Source of the DNA: an uncultured Oscillibacter sp.
GTDB lineage: Bacteria; Bacillota; Clostridia; Oscillospirales; Oscillospiraceae
DNA: 64,000 nucleotides
Direction of reading: 5' to 3'
NCBI RefSeq assembly: GCF_900546705.1
Contig: NZ_URDP01000004.1
Span: forward strand, 11,925-75,924
Below are positions 22,897-31,396 of this stretch, one piece after another; position 1 is the first letter of the stretch; every line of letters begins with the position of its first letter. The position numbers and the translations under genes were made by a program. The notes beneath the pieces were generated by a model. That model was given only the letters and a program-made list of their open reading frames with translations, did no database searches and was not told the origin of the DNA.

Positions 22897-23922
22897 TTAT
22901 TTGCAGGAGGCCAGATCCTTGAGGAACTGCTCCACCGCCTCGGCGGGGGTGGCCCAGCTGGTGACAAAGCGGACCAGGGTATGTGTCTCGTCCACAACCT
23001 CCTGGGCCTCAAAGGCGTAACCCATCTCCTCCAGCTGTTTGGCCACAGTGTTGGGCAGCACCGGGAACTGCTGGTTGGTGGGAGAGGCAACAGGGAAGGA
23101 ATAGCCCAGTGCCGCCATTCCGTCCCGCAGGCGGAAAGCCATCTCGTTTGCGTGGCGGGCCATGTCAAAGTAGAGGTTGTCCTGCAGCAGTGCCTTGAAC
23201 TGCACGCCCAGCAGGCGGCCCTTGGCCAGCACGGCGCCCCGCTGCTTCATGTGCCAGCGGAAGTGGGGGTTGGAAGCGGTGACCACCAGCGCCTCACCAA
23301 ACAGCGCGCCGTTTTTGGTGCCACCGATGTAGAAGAGGTCCGTCAGCGCGGCAAGATCCGCAAGGGTCAGGTCATTGCCGGGAGCGGTGAGAGCAGAGCC
23401 CAGACGGGCACCGTCCAAAAACAGCAGCAGACCGTGCTTGTCGCAGCAATCCCGCAGGGCCTGCAGCTCCGCCTTGGTGTAGATGGTGCCGATCTCCGTG
23501 CTGTCGGAGACATAGACCATCTTGGGGGAGACCATGTGTTCCGTGCCGTTGTGCTCCCGGAGAACTGCTTCCACCAGGGCGGGGGTGAGCTTGCCGTCCT
23601 CGGCGCGGATGGAGCAGACCTTGTGGCCGGTGGCCTCGATGGCACCGGTCTCATGGGTGTTGATGTGGCCGGTATGGACGGCGATGACGGCCTCGTAGGA
23701 GGCCAGGAAGGCGGTGATGGCTACCAGGTTGGTCTGGGTGCCGCCCACCAGGAAGTGGACGTCGGCGTCCGGCGCAGCGCAGAGCTTGCGGATCAGGTCC
23801 GCCGCCTCCTGGCAGTGATGGTCCAGACCGTAGCCGCAGGTCTGTTCGAGGTTGGTGTCTGCCAGGGCCTGGAGTACCTTGGGGTGGGCGCCCTCGCTGT
23901 AGTCGTTGCGGAAGCTGTACAT
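22897..23922 (-). CDS. ltaE: Low-specificity L-threonine aldolase family protein
   Basis: PLP enzyme of the beta-eliminating lyase / threonine aldolase family that cleaves L-threonine or allo-threonine to glycine and acetaldehyde. FRNDYSEGAHPKVLQAL opens the protein as in relatives. The PLP-binding region has FLDGARLGSAL, and the Schiff-base lysine is in GGTKNGALFGEA. Length 341 aa is normal. Monocistronic, with its own promoter and terminator. Substrate stereospecificity cannot be read from the sequence. Confidence 0.9.
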   Translation of the reverse strand: MYSFRNDYSEGAHPKVLQALADTNLEQTCGYGLDHHCQEAADLIRKLCAAPDADVHFLVGGTQTNLVAITAFLASYEAVIAVHTGHINTHETGAIEATGHKVCSIRAEDGKLTPALVEAVLREHNGTEHMVSPKMVYVSDSTEIGTIYTKAELQALRDCCDKHGLLLFLDGARLGSALTAPGNDLTLADLAALTDLFYIGGTKNGALFGEALVVTASNPHFRWHMKQRGAVLAKGRLLGVQFKALLQDNLYFDMARHANEMAFRLRDGMAALGYSFPVASPTNQQFPVLPNTVAKQLEEMGYAFEAQEVVDETHTLVRFVTSWATPAEAVEQFLKDLASCK

Positions 23923-23968
23923 GTCAAAAACCTACTTTCTTTTTTGGTATTTCAAAAATCCTATTGAA

Positions 23969-23997
23969 ATCATAACGCCTTTCCTGTATAAATGCAA
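23969..23997 (-). promoter_or_regulatory. SigA-type promoter of ltaE
   Basis: Minus strand TTGCAT (23992-23997), 17-bp spacer, TATGAT (23969-23974), about 47 bp upstream of the ATG. Confidence 0.65.
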
Positions 23998-24103
23998 GGA
24001 GCGGAGGGATACTTCCAGTTAAGACAAAACCTGAAAATCAGCTGGAACTTTTTTCGCTGACAAAACGTCATTAAGGTAAATGCCAATGAAAAAGGAGATT
24101 CTC

Positions 24104-24613
24104 ATGAAAAAATGGATTGTCATGGCCCTGGCGGCCTGTATGCTCACCAGCCTGCTGGCTGGCTGCGGCTCCAAGGATGCAGCGGACAAGCAGGTCGACC
24201 TGACGGCCTTCTATACGGACCTCTCTTCCCAGTATCACTGGTCTGAGGACCCTCAGACCAGCCAGGAAGGAGATCTTCTCATGTCCTCCGTGGAGGGGGA
24301 ATTACTGGAGTCCTACTACCCCGGCCTTGCGGATCTGGCGACCGAGCAGCTGATTGTCAAGGCTCCCATGATGAGCTCTGTGGTCAACGAGGTGGTATTT
24401 GCCCAGTGCAAGAGCGAGGATGATGCCGCCTCCGCTGCGGAGATCCTCCAGTCCCGGGTGGACGCCCAGGCCGAGGGCGGTGCCTGGTATCCCGAGTCCA
24501 TGGAGGCCTGGGGCAAGGCCAAGGTCATCCAGAACGGCACCTACGTGGCCATGATCGCCTCCGCTGAGCATCAGACGGAGATCGAGGACGCATTCAACGC
24601 GCTGTTTGCGTAA
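24104..24613 (+). CDS. DUF4358 lipoprotein
   Basis: The 169-residue protein has a lipoprotein signal peptide with lipobox LLAGC (Cys21), then a small alpha/beta domain matching DUF4358 (IVKAPMMSSVVNEVVFAQC, then a mid-region rich in acidic residues and a C-terminal TEIEDAFNALF). ATG at 24104 follows AAAGGAGA; an ATG 24 bp upstream lacks a ribosome site. DUF4358 lipoproteins often sit beside MBOAT and DHHW genes, as here, suggesting a part in surface polymer acylation. A terminator separates it from the MBOAT gene. Confidence 0.87.
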   Translation: MKKWIVMALAACMLTSLLAGCGSKDAADKQVDLTAFYTDLSSQYHWSEDPQTSQEGDLLMSSVEGELLESYYPGLADLATEQLIVKAPMMSSVVNEVVFAQCKSEDDAASAAEILQSRVDAQAEGGAWYPESMEAWGKAKVIQNGTYVAMIASAEHQTEIEDAFNALFA

Positions 24614-24631
24614 CGCGGCGCATGAACGAAG

Positions 24632-24666
24632 CAGGGAAACGGCCGGGACTCCGGCCGTTTTTCCTG
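24632..24666 (+). terminator. Terminator after the DUF4358 gene
   Basis: A 10-bp perfect stem (24637-24646 with 24651-24660, AAACGGCCGG) with a further outer GCAGG/CCTGC pairing; the T-run is short. Confidence 0.7.
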
Positions 24667-24685
24667 CATGGTGGGAGGAAATCAT

Positions 24686-26080
24686 TTGGTATTCAGCAGT
24701 CTGACCTTTTTGTTTGCCTATCTGCCCATCACCCTGCTGCTCTATTTCGTCTCTCCGCTGAAGTGGCGGAATCTGGTGCTGCTGGTGGTGAGCCTGTTTT
24801 TCTACGGCTGGGGCGAGCCGGTGTACATTGTCATCATGTTCGTCTCCATCCTCATCGACTACACCCACGGCCTGCTGGTGGAGAAGTACCGCAGCAACGA
24901 CCGGAAGGCCCGGTGGTTTGTAGGGCAGTCCGTGGTGTTCAATTTGCTGCTTTTGGGCTTTTTCAAGTACTGGGACTTCCTGGCGGCCAATCTCTCGCTG
25001 ATTCCCGGCGTCAGCGTGCCCCAGCTGGGGATTCCGCTGCCCATCGGCATCTCCTTTTTCACGTTCCAGACCATGAGCTACACCATCGATGTCTACCGGC
25101 AGGACGCGCCGGTCCAGCGCAGCATCGTGAAGTTCGGCACGTTCGTGACCATGTTCCCGCAGCTGATCGCCGGCCCCATTGTCCAGTATAAGACGGTAGC
25201 CAAAGAACTGGATCACCGCATCAACACCAGCGAGGACTTCGCCCTGGGCTGCCGGCGCTTTTGCGTGGGCCTTGCGAAAAAGGTACTGCTGGCCAACGCG
25301 GTGGGCAAGCTCTGGGACGCCCAGCTGGCCGCCGGGATGGACGGCACACTGACCGTGGCGGGCGGATGGATGGGGCTTCTGGCCTATGGCTTCCAGATCT
25401 ACTTCGACTTTTCCGGCTACTCGGATATGGCCATCGGCCTGGGCCGCATCTTCGGCTTCCGGTTTAACGAGAACTTCAACTACCCGTACCTGGCCGCCTC
25501 CGTGACGGAGTTCTGGCGCCGCTGGCACATGTCGCTGACCGGCTGGTTCCGGGAGTACCTGTATATTCCCCTGGGCGGAAACCGGGGCGGCACTGCAAAA
25601 ACCCTGCGCAATATTCTGATCGTATGGCTGTGCACCGGCTTCTGGCACGGGGCCAGCTGGAACTTCGTGCTCTGGGGACTGTACTTTGCCGCCTGGCTCG
25701 TTTTGGAGAAGTACGTGCTGCGGCGTGTGCTGGCCCGCACTCCGTCCCTCATCAAACACGTCTACACCCTGGTGGTGGTATTTGTGGGCTGGGGGCTGTT
25801 TGCCATGGAGAACCTGGGCGTATGCGGCCGGTATCTCTCCGCCTGCTTCGGCAGTGCGCCCCTTTGGAGCAGCGCCGACGGCTATACCCTGCGAACCTAC
25901 GCCGTCACGTTCCTCGTTTTGATTCTGGCGTCCACCACGCTGGGACGCAAGCTCTACCAACGTCTGCCCCGGCGGGCGGAGCAGATCGTAACGCCGGTTT
26001 TGATGCTGGCTTCTTTACTGGTGTGCACGGCCTATCTGGTGGACGGCAGCTACAATCCCTTCCTGTATTTCCGGTTCTGA
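24686..26080 (+). CDS. MBOAT family O-acyltransferase (AlgI-like)
   Basis: Membrane-bound O-acyltransferase with about eleven membrane segments, 464 aa. Family motifs are EFWRRWHMSLTGWFREYLYI and the catalytic-His loop CTGFWHGASWNFVLWG. I chose TTG at 24686 because it gives the family start (MVFSSLTFLF) and lies 5 nt after GGGAGGAA; the ATG 18 bp upstream overlaps this site. It passes acyl groups, usually acetyl, across the membrane to an extracellular partner, here probably the DHHW protein 15 bp downstream. Confidence 0.93.
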   Translation: MVFSSLTFLFAYLPITLLLYFVSPLKWRNLVLLVVSLFFYGWGEPVYIVIMFVSILIDYTHGLLVEKYRSNDRKARWFVGQSVVFNLLLLGFFKYWDFLAANLSLIPGVSVPQLGIPLPIGISFFTFQTMSYTIDVYRQDAPVQRSIVKFGTFVTMFPQLIAGPIVQYKTVAKELDHRINTSEDFALGCRRFCVGLAKKVLLANAVGKLWDAQLAAGMDGTLTVAGGWMGLLAYGFQIYFDFSGYSDMAIGLGRIFGFRFNENFNYPYLAASVTEFWRRWHMSLTGWFREYLYIPLGGNRGGTAKTLRNILIVWLCTGFWHGASWNFVLWGLYFAAWLVLEKYVLRRVLARTPSLIKHVYTLVVVFVGWGLFAMENLGVCGRYLSACFGSAPLWSSADGYTLRTYAVTFLVLILASTTLGRKLYQRLPRRAEQIVTPVLMLASLLVCTAYLVDGSYNPFLYFRF

Positions 26081-26095
26081 GAGGAGGAAGATGCA

Positions 26096-27214
26096 ATGAC
26101 AAAAGCATACAGCCGTCTTTTGACGGCCCTGTTCTGCCTCTTCCTGGGCGGCATGCTGGTGTGGTCCCTGGTCCTGCCGGACCGGGAGCGCTCGGAGGTG
26201 GAAAACCGGACACTGAGCCAGTGGCCGGAGTTTTCCTGGCAGTCCCTCAAGGACGGCAGCTTCACCAGCGCCGTGGAGGAGTACTTTGCCGACCAGTTCC
26301 CCCTGCGGGACCAGTGGATGGTGCTCAAGGCCCGGGCGGAGCAGGCCATCGGCAAGTCCGAGTTCAACGGGGTATATCTGTGCGGCGACCGCCTCATTGC
26401 CCAGGTGAAGGACCCGGAGGAGGACTTGGACGAGAAAAACCTTACCTATGTGCAGCGTCTGGGGGAGAACACGGATGTGCCCGTGTATCTGGGCCTCATC
26501 CCGTCGGCGGCGGAGATCTGGAAGGACGACCTGCCTGCCGGGGCCCCCAACTGGGACCAATCCGCCTTTTTGCAGAAGGCAGCAAGTCTGGGGCTTCCCA
26601 TGGTGGACTTTGACGGTGCCCTGCGCTCCCATGCGGATGAGGATATCTTCTACCGAACGGACCACCACTGGACCAGCCTGGGTGCCTACTACGGCTACGC
26701 CGCGGTGATGGAGGCTCTGGGCCGGGGAGAGGACACGCTGCCCATGTCCGCCTTCACGCCGGAAACCGTCAGCACGGACTTCAACGGCACCCTCTACTCC
26801 CAGTCCGGCATCCACTGGCTTACCCCCGACACTATGGAGTTCTGGGCGGAGGATACGGGCCTCTCCATTACCTCCTGGCGCACCGGTGAGCCGCAGAGCG
26901 GCACGCTGTATGACCGGAGCTATCTTGAAAAGAAGGACAAATACTCCGCGTTCCTGGGCGGCAACCAGCCCCTTTGCGTCATCCGCAACGAGGCGGCAGC
27001 AGGGAAGGGCAAGCTTCTTTTGATCCGGGACTCCTACTCGGACTCCCTGGCGCCGTTCCTGGCCCAGAGCTTTGAGGAGGTGCACCTGATCGATACCCGC
27101 TATTACCGCATGTCCCCGGCTCAGTACGCTGAGGAAAACGGCATTGATGCGGTCTGCGTCCTCTTCAGCATCCCCAATTTCATCACGGAAAAGAGTCTGG
27201 TCTTCATCGGTTAA
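26096..27214 (+). CDS. DHHW family protein, putative extracellular O-acetyltransferase partner
   Basis: The 372-residue protein has an N-terminal membrane anchor (residues 8-28) and a SGNH-like domain of the AlgJ/AlgX/DHHW type. The name-giving motif is in YRTDHHWTSLGAYYGY (about residues 186-201) and the nucleophile serine in LLIRDSYSDSLAPF. It follows the MBOAT gene by 15 bp. By analogy with alginate and teichoic-acid systems it would receive the acyl group from MBOAT and place it on a surface glycan. The acceptor is unknown. Confidence 0.9.
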   Translation: MTKAYSRLLTALFCLFLGGMLVWSLVLPDRERSEVENRTLSQWPEFSWQSLKDGSFTSAVEEYFADQFPLRDQWMVLKARAEQAIGKSEFNGVYLCGDRLIAQVKDPEEDLDEKNLTYVQRLGENTDVPVYLGLIPSAAEIWKDDLPAGAPNWDQSAFLQKAASLGLPMVDFDGALRSHADEDIFYRTDHHWTSLGAYYGYAAVMEALGRGEDTLPMSAFTPETVSTDFNGTLYSQSGIHWLTPDTMEFWAEDTGLSITSWRTGEPQSGTLYDRSYLEKKDKYSAFLGGNQPLCVIRNEAAAGKGKLLLIRDSYSDSLAPFLAQSFEEVHLIDTRYYRMSPAQYAEENGIDAVCVLFSIPNFITEKSLVFIG

Positions 27215-27219
27215 TAAAA

Positions 27220-27256
27220 AACGCCCCGGAGCATGATGCTCCGGGGCGTTTTTTTG
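27220..27256. terminator. Bidirectional terminator between the DHHW and M56 genes
   Basis: A stem of about 15 bp (27220-27234 with 27236-27250, AACGCCCCGGAGCAT arms) is flanked by A and T tracts, serving both convergent genes. Confidence 0.85.
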
Positions 27257-27259
27257 TTT

Positions 27260-30200
27260 TTACTGGACGACCACCAGAGAAACGGTCTTGTTTGTAAGAT
27301 CCACGGTGTAGCGGTAGCTGCCCGCCAGATGCAGAAGCGTCTGGCCGTCCTGAGAGAGAAGCTGGTCATCAAAGGAGACGATATAGACCAGGGCGTCGTC
27401 CAAAAAGAGCATGGTGTCCGGCGGTGCGGTGGCTGCCTCCTGGGCCTGGGGCAGGGGAAGGGAAGCCTCCGTGCCGTCGGCAAAGCGCAGGAACAACTGC
27501 TTATACGCCTGCCCCATGGGGGAGACGCCCACCATATTTCCCCAGTAGGCGATGCAGCCATTCCCCTCAGTATATGCCTCCGGCCGGAAGGCAACGGATT
27601 CCTCCGTCTCCTGCCAGCCGCCCTGACACCAGGCAAGCCGCTCGTCATAGGTCATGGGGTCCTGATCCAGGGTCAGCGTCTGGCCGAAAAAAGCCACGTC
27701 GGCGGGGGAGTAGTCGCTCTGGACGGCAGCCTGCGCCGCAGCATCCACTGCGGCACGCCGTTCCACCTCGCTCAAAAGCCGTTCGTAGGCCGCCCGGCCG
27801 GCGTCTGTCAGAGCGGTGGAGTTCCACGCAAGATTCTGCAAGCCCAGCTCCAGCAGATCGCCGTCCTCCTGTCCCGCCATGGCCACGGCACAGGCTACCA
27901 GCACCTGCATGGCGTGTTCCTGCTCCTGAGCGTCATAGGTGCCGATCAAATTGAGGAAGGTGGTCTGGTTGTTGTAGAACAGGTAGTAAAGGTCCATGTC
28001 CCGGATCTGGGAGGGCGGCAGCAGATCGTTTTCCAGAATCGTCTGCGCCACGCAGGCCTCGAACACGGGAGAACTGGAGTCGACATCCCCGAGAAAGTTG
28101 CTTTCCAGCAAAGTCGGTCCGCTGCTGGTCATGGTGTGGAACACCAGATAGGGAGACGCTACATACATACCGCCCACCCAGCCGTCCTCATCCACCCAGG
28201 TGCCGCCGGCCGGCATGATCCGCTCCGGGATCGGCGTGTGGAGGGTAAAGCTCAGGGCATAGATCCGAAGCCCCAGCTCCGGATAGGCCGGAACGGTACT
28301 TACCAGCTCCAACGAGGTGATGCGCCAGTCATCCCACTCCGGAGAGGCATCAATGGCCGTGTAGTCCTCGTTCCAGGCCATATTCTGGAACTGCTGGGCG
28401 TAGGCGCGCACCTTGTCCCGGGCGGCGGAGAGCACCTCGTCGGGGACGTCGATTCCCTCCGCAACATGGTCGGTGTAGGTGGTGCTGTCCTTGTAAAGCA
28501 GCAGCTTCTCTCCGTCGAAGTACACCTGACGCCAGGCGGTGGCGGCAGTGCCGACCTCCTCGCGCCCCGCAAACGGGACACTTCCCCACAGCTCCAGACA
28601 CCGGCGGCTGAAGTTCCACCAGTTGAACTCCAGGAAATCCGCCTCCGGCCAGGCCGTCTCCAGCAGCGCCGCCACGTCCGCTTCACAGATTTCCCCGTCC
28701 CGCTGGAAAAGCAGCTGCGCAGTGACGCCGGTGGCGGCAGTCAGCTCGTCGGTGCCGTCGCCGTTCAGGTCCATGGCCTGGGGTTCCTCCACGCCGTAGG
28801 CACGGAACAGGAAAGTAAGCGCACCGTCGTCGGACACGGCGTAGTAGTCGTAGTGGGTACCTTTATATCCACCGGTCTCGGCACTGCCGGTGACGTAGTC
28901 CTCATATGAGACCACCACGCCGGTGTAGCCGAAGAGGGAGAAGCTGTCTATGGTCAGACGGTCCAGCTCACAGCCCTCCGGATAGGTGAAAAAGCTCCCC
29001 GCGTCCCAAACCATCATACCGTCCCGTCCCACGGCGCTGTCGTAGATGACGGCGGCATACACATTCCCGTCCGTGGAGCGGTAGGGCCGGAAGCTATATT
29101 CCGCGCCGCCCTGCGTGGTGATGCGGATGCCATAGCCCCGGTCGGCGCAGTCGTCCTGCCGGTGCGTCACGGTCACCGGCACCGGCACGCAGGGCACCGC
29201 GTCCTCCAGGGAGAGGGTCAGCGCCGGATCGCCCTCCGGGTAGACGGTGGCGATGGCGGGCTTTTCGGAGGGCAGATTGGAGACGAACCAAAGGCTTCCG
29301 TCCTCCTGCACCGCCAGTGTCACGCACAGCCAGTCATAGTCCGGATAGCGGGAGAAATTATCCGGGTAGTACAGCCGGATGGTGTCCCCCTGCCGCTCTC
29401 CGGCGGTGATGCGGACACTGTGAAAGTAGTTGGTGTCCCCGTGGGTGTGGTAGTAGGTCTCGTATTCCGGCAGGTATTGGAAGTGTTCCATACCGATCTT
29501 GCTGGTTTTATCCAGCGTCAGTCCGGTGTTTTCCAACAGCACAGTGTCAATGTCCGCTACGGGCAGCTTATCTGTATCGCAGATCTTCGCGCCGTTTTCA
29601 TCCAGACTTCCCACCAGCAGAAGCTCACCGTCACTCACTTCCTCGGAGATGCCGGTGCCGCAGTAGAACAGCTCGAAGAGGTCGATGTCCTCCGGCCGTT
29701 CATAAAGGGAGGTCAAGAACTGGTTGTGGATGTGCATACCCTTTGCATCGCTGTTGAAGAATTTCTCGTTGAAGTAAGCCAGCTCGTCGCCGGTGAGGGG
29801 CCCGTTTTGCCCGGAGGCCGCACCGGTGAAGGTAACGGCGCACACCGCCGCTGCCAGAGCGATGACCGCGAACAGCGCCGCGGCGCGGGTCTGCCGGTTT
29901 TCCGCGATGCGCACGATGCGCTCTTTCAGGTGCCGCTTGTCCGCCGTCATGGTGGTGGCGGTCAGCATGGGATTGGACGGGCCCCGGCGCACGGGAATGA
30001 GGGCCAGCAGCGTCCTGCCGTAGGCGATGCGCTCCGCCTGGCCCAGGGACGCCATGGCCGATTCGTCGCAGGCCAGCTCGCAGTCCGTCTTGGACACCGC
30101 CGCCGCGATCCACACCAGCGGGTCGAACCAATACACACTCAGGCACACGCACCGCAGCAGCGACCACAGAGGATCGCCATGGCGAGCATGGGCGCTCTCG

Positions 30201-30844
30201 TGGGCGATCACATGCCGCGTCCGTTCCGGCGAGGAAACTGCCTCCGGAGTAAGATAGATGGCCGGGCGGATCAGGCCGAAGAGGCAGGGAGAGGGAAGCC
30301 CCGATTCTATCAGATAGACAGGATATCTGCATCCATCTACCATGTAAGGTGTTTTTGCTTTACACAGCTTTTGCCAGAATCTCAGGTTGCAAACAAGGAA
30401 CCAGAGTCCTGTCGCCGCCATACCGGCGTACCAGATGTACGGCAGCGCCGCGGCCAGGGTCAGTCTCTGCCGTACGATGACCGGAAAGGTGTAATGTTCC
30501 GCGTCTGGCGTCTGTGCCGCCGGGCCAGCCTCGTCGGGTGCGTCCGCCTCCGGCTGCTGTGCTGGGACCTCTTCGGGTGCCGTGTCCGCTTCCGACGGCG
30601 TCCAGGTAAATACCGTCCGGTCCCCGAGGGCCTCCGCCCGGTCGGCCAGCTGCCGCTCCACGGGCTGCGCCGCCGTCAGTACGGAAAAGTCCGCCCCCGG
30701 CAAACTGAAGGGCACCAGCAGCCGCACCAGTACCAGTGCCCACAGGGCGTACTGAGCCCGGCGGGTGATACGGCTGCGGAAGGCCCACCGCAGCGCCAGC
30801 AGAACCAGGATCAACACCGAGGATGTGATCAAAATCTCTTTCAT
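27260..30844 (-). CDS. BlaR1/MecR1-type M56 membrane metallopeptidase with very large C-terminal region
   Basis: The first about 330 residues match M56 sensor proteases: several membrane helices, the zinc motif HESAH near residue 216 (in HVIAHESAHARHGD), and TDCELACDESAM, the downstream zinc ligand region. A further helix near residues 320-338 (ALFAVIALAAAVCAV) exits the membrane. The remaining about 850 residues are extracytoplasmic, Trp/Tyr-rich and beta-rich, with no penicillin-binding domain seen. The start overlaps the BlaI-type repressor stop by 4 bp, the classical sensor/repressor pair. The ligand is unknown; total length (1194 aa) far exceeds BlaR1 (about 600). Confidence 0.88.
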   Translation of the reverse strand: MKEILITSSVLILVLLALRWAFRSRITRRAQYALWALVLVRLLVPFSLPGADFSVLTAAQPVERQLADRAEALGDRTVFTWTPSEADTAPEEVPAQQPEADAPDEAGPAAQTPDAEHYTFPVIVRQRLTLAAALPYIWYAGMAATGLWFLVCNLRFWQKLCKAKTPYMVDGCRYPVYLIESGLPSPCLFGLIRPAIYLTPEAVSSPERTRHVIAHESAHARHGDPLWSLLRCVCLSVYWFDPLVWIAAAVSKTDCELACDESAMASLGQAERIAYGRTLLALIPVRRGPSNPMLTATTMTADKRHLKERIVRIAENRQTRAAALFAVIALAAAVCAVTFTGAASGQNGPLTGDELAYFNEKFFNSDAKGMHIHNQFLTSLYERPEDIDLFELFYCGTGISEEVSDGELLLVGSLDENGAKICDTDKLPVADIDTVLLENTGLTLDKTSKIGMEHFQYLPEYETYYHTHGDTNYFHSVRITAGERQGDTIRLYYPDNFSRYPDYDWLCVTLAVQEDGSLWFVSNLPSEKPAIATVYPEGDPALTLSLEDAVPCVPVPVTVTHRQDDCADRGYGIRITTQGGAEYSFRPYRSTDGNVYAAVIYDSAVGRDGMMVWDAGSFFTYPEGCELDRLTIDSFSLFGYTGVVVSYEDYVTGSAETGGYKGTHYDYYAVSDDGALTFLFRAYGVEEPQAMDLNGDGTDELTAATGVTAQLLFQRDGEICEADVAALLETAWPEADFLEFNWWNFSRRCLELWGSVPFAGREEVGTAATAWRQVYFDGEKLLLYKDSTTYTDHVAEGIDVPDEVLSAARDKVRAYAQQFQNMAWNEDYTAIDASPEWDDWRITSLELVSTVPAYPELGLRIYALSFTLHTPIPERIMPAGGTWVDEDGWVGGMYVASPYLVFHTMTSSGPTLLESNFLGDVDSSSPVFEACVAQTILENDLLPPSQIRDMDLYYLFYNNQTTFLNLIGTYDAQEQEHAMQVLVACAVAMAGQEDGDLLELGLQNLAWNSTALTDAGRAAYERLLSEVERRAAVDAAAQAAVQSDYSPADVAFFGQTLTLDQDPMTYDERLAWCQGGWQETEESVAFRPEAYTEGNGCIAYWGNMVGVSPMGQAYKQLFLRFADGTEASLPLPQAQEAATAPPDTMLFLDDALVYIVSFDDQLLSQDGQTLLHLAGSYRYTVDLTNKTVSLVVVQ

Positions 30845-31227
30845 GCCTGCTCACCTCCCGCACGCTCCAAAATCGCCGTCAGCTCCGCAATGTCCGCCTC
30901 TGTCAGGGAGCGGCTGTCCACCAGACTGCTGACCATCAGCCCAAGGCTCCCGCCGTAGACCTTGCTCAAAAAGCTCTCCGTCTCCGCCAGGGCAGCGTCC
31001 TCCCGGGCAACGGCGGGGAAGTACTGCTTGGCCCGGCCGCCCTCCTCATAGCGGACGGCCCCCTTGGCCTCCAGCCGGGAGAGCATGGTGATGACCGTGT
31101 TCTTGCTCCACCCGGTCTCCGGGTGCAGCGCGGCGGTCAGCTCCATGATCGTGCGGGGGGACTGCTCCCACAGCCGGTTCATCAGCTTCCACTCACTGTC
31201 GGACAAATTGACCTGCATCTCATTCAC
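30841..31227 (-). CDS. BlaI/MecI/CopY family transcriptional repressor
   Basis: The 128-residue winged-helix repressor opens with VNLSDSEWKLMNRLWEQSP and has the recognition helix in WSKNTVITMLSRLEAKGAV. The C-terminal dimerisation half contains the region normally cleaved by the partner M56 protease. Two operator-like repeats overlap its own promoter (31241-31296), suggesting autoregulation. It is the first gene of a two-gene operon with the M56 protein. Confidence 0.93.
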   Translation of the reverse strand: MNEMQVNLSDSEWKLMNRLWEQSPRTIMELTAALHPETGWSKNTVITMLSRLEAKGAVRYEEGGRAKQYFPAVAREDAALAETESFLSKVYGGSLGLMVSSLVDSRSLTEADIAELTAILERAGGEQA

Positions 31228-31240
31228 CTCCTGTTTGGTA

Positions 31241-31254
31241 TACGAATGTCTACC
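31241..31254. promoter_or_regulatory. BlaI-type operator, site 1
   Basis: TACGAATGTCTACC; the AATGTCTACC half recurs in opposite orientation at site 2. It lies downstream of the -10 box, near the transcription start. Confidence 0.6.
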
Positions 31255-31266
31255 TTTTCTGATTTG

Positions 31267-31295
31267 ACTGTATCAAAGAGGTAGACATTTGTCAA
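31267..31295 (-). promoter_or_regulatory. SigA promoter of the blaI-M56 operon
   Basis: Minus strand TTGACA (31290-31295), 17-bp spacer, TACAGT (31267-31272). Confidence 0.75.
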
Positions 31296-31296
31296 C
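31280..31296. promoter_or_regulatory. BlaI-type operator, site 2
   Basis: GGTAGACATTTGTCAA contains the dyad GACA-N2-TGTC when read on either strand and overlaps the -35 box, fitting a repressor site. Confidence 0.6.
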
Positions 31297-31335
31297 CACA
31301 AATTCGTAACAAAACGGAAACGCCCGCTTTCCCGG

Positions 31336-31364
31336 TTGACCCGGCGGCGGTTTTGCCGTAAAAT
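31336..31364 (+). promoter_or_regulatory. SigA-type promoter of pcrA
   Basis: TTGACC (31336-31341), 17-bp spacer, TAAAAT (31359-31364), 33 bp upstream of the ATG. Confidence 0.7.
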
Positions 31365-31396
31365 AGGCCTCGAGACTTTAGAAATCTGGTGAACAT

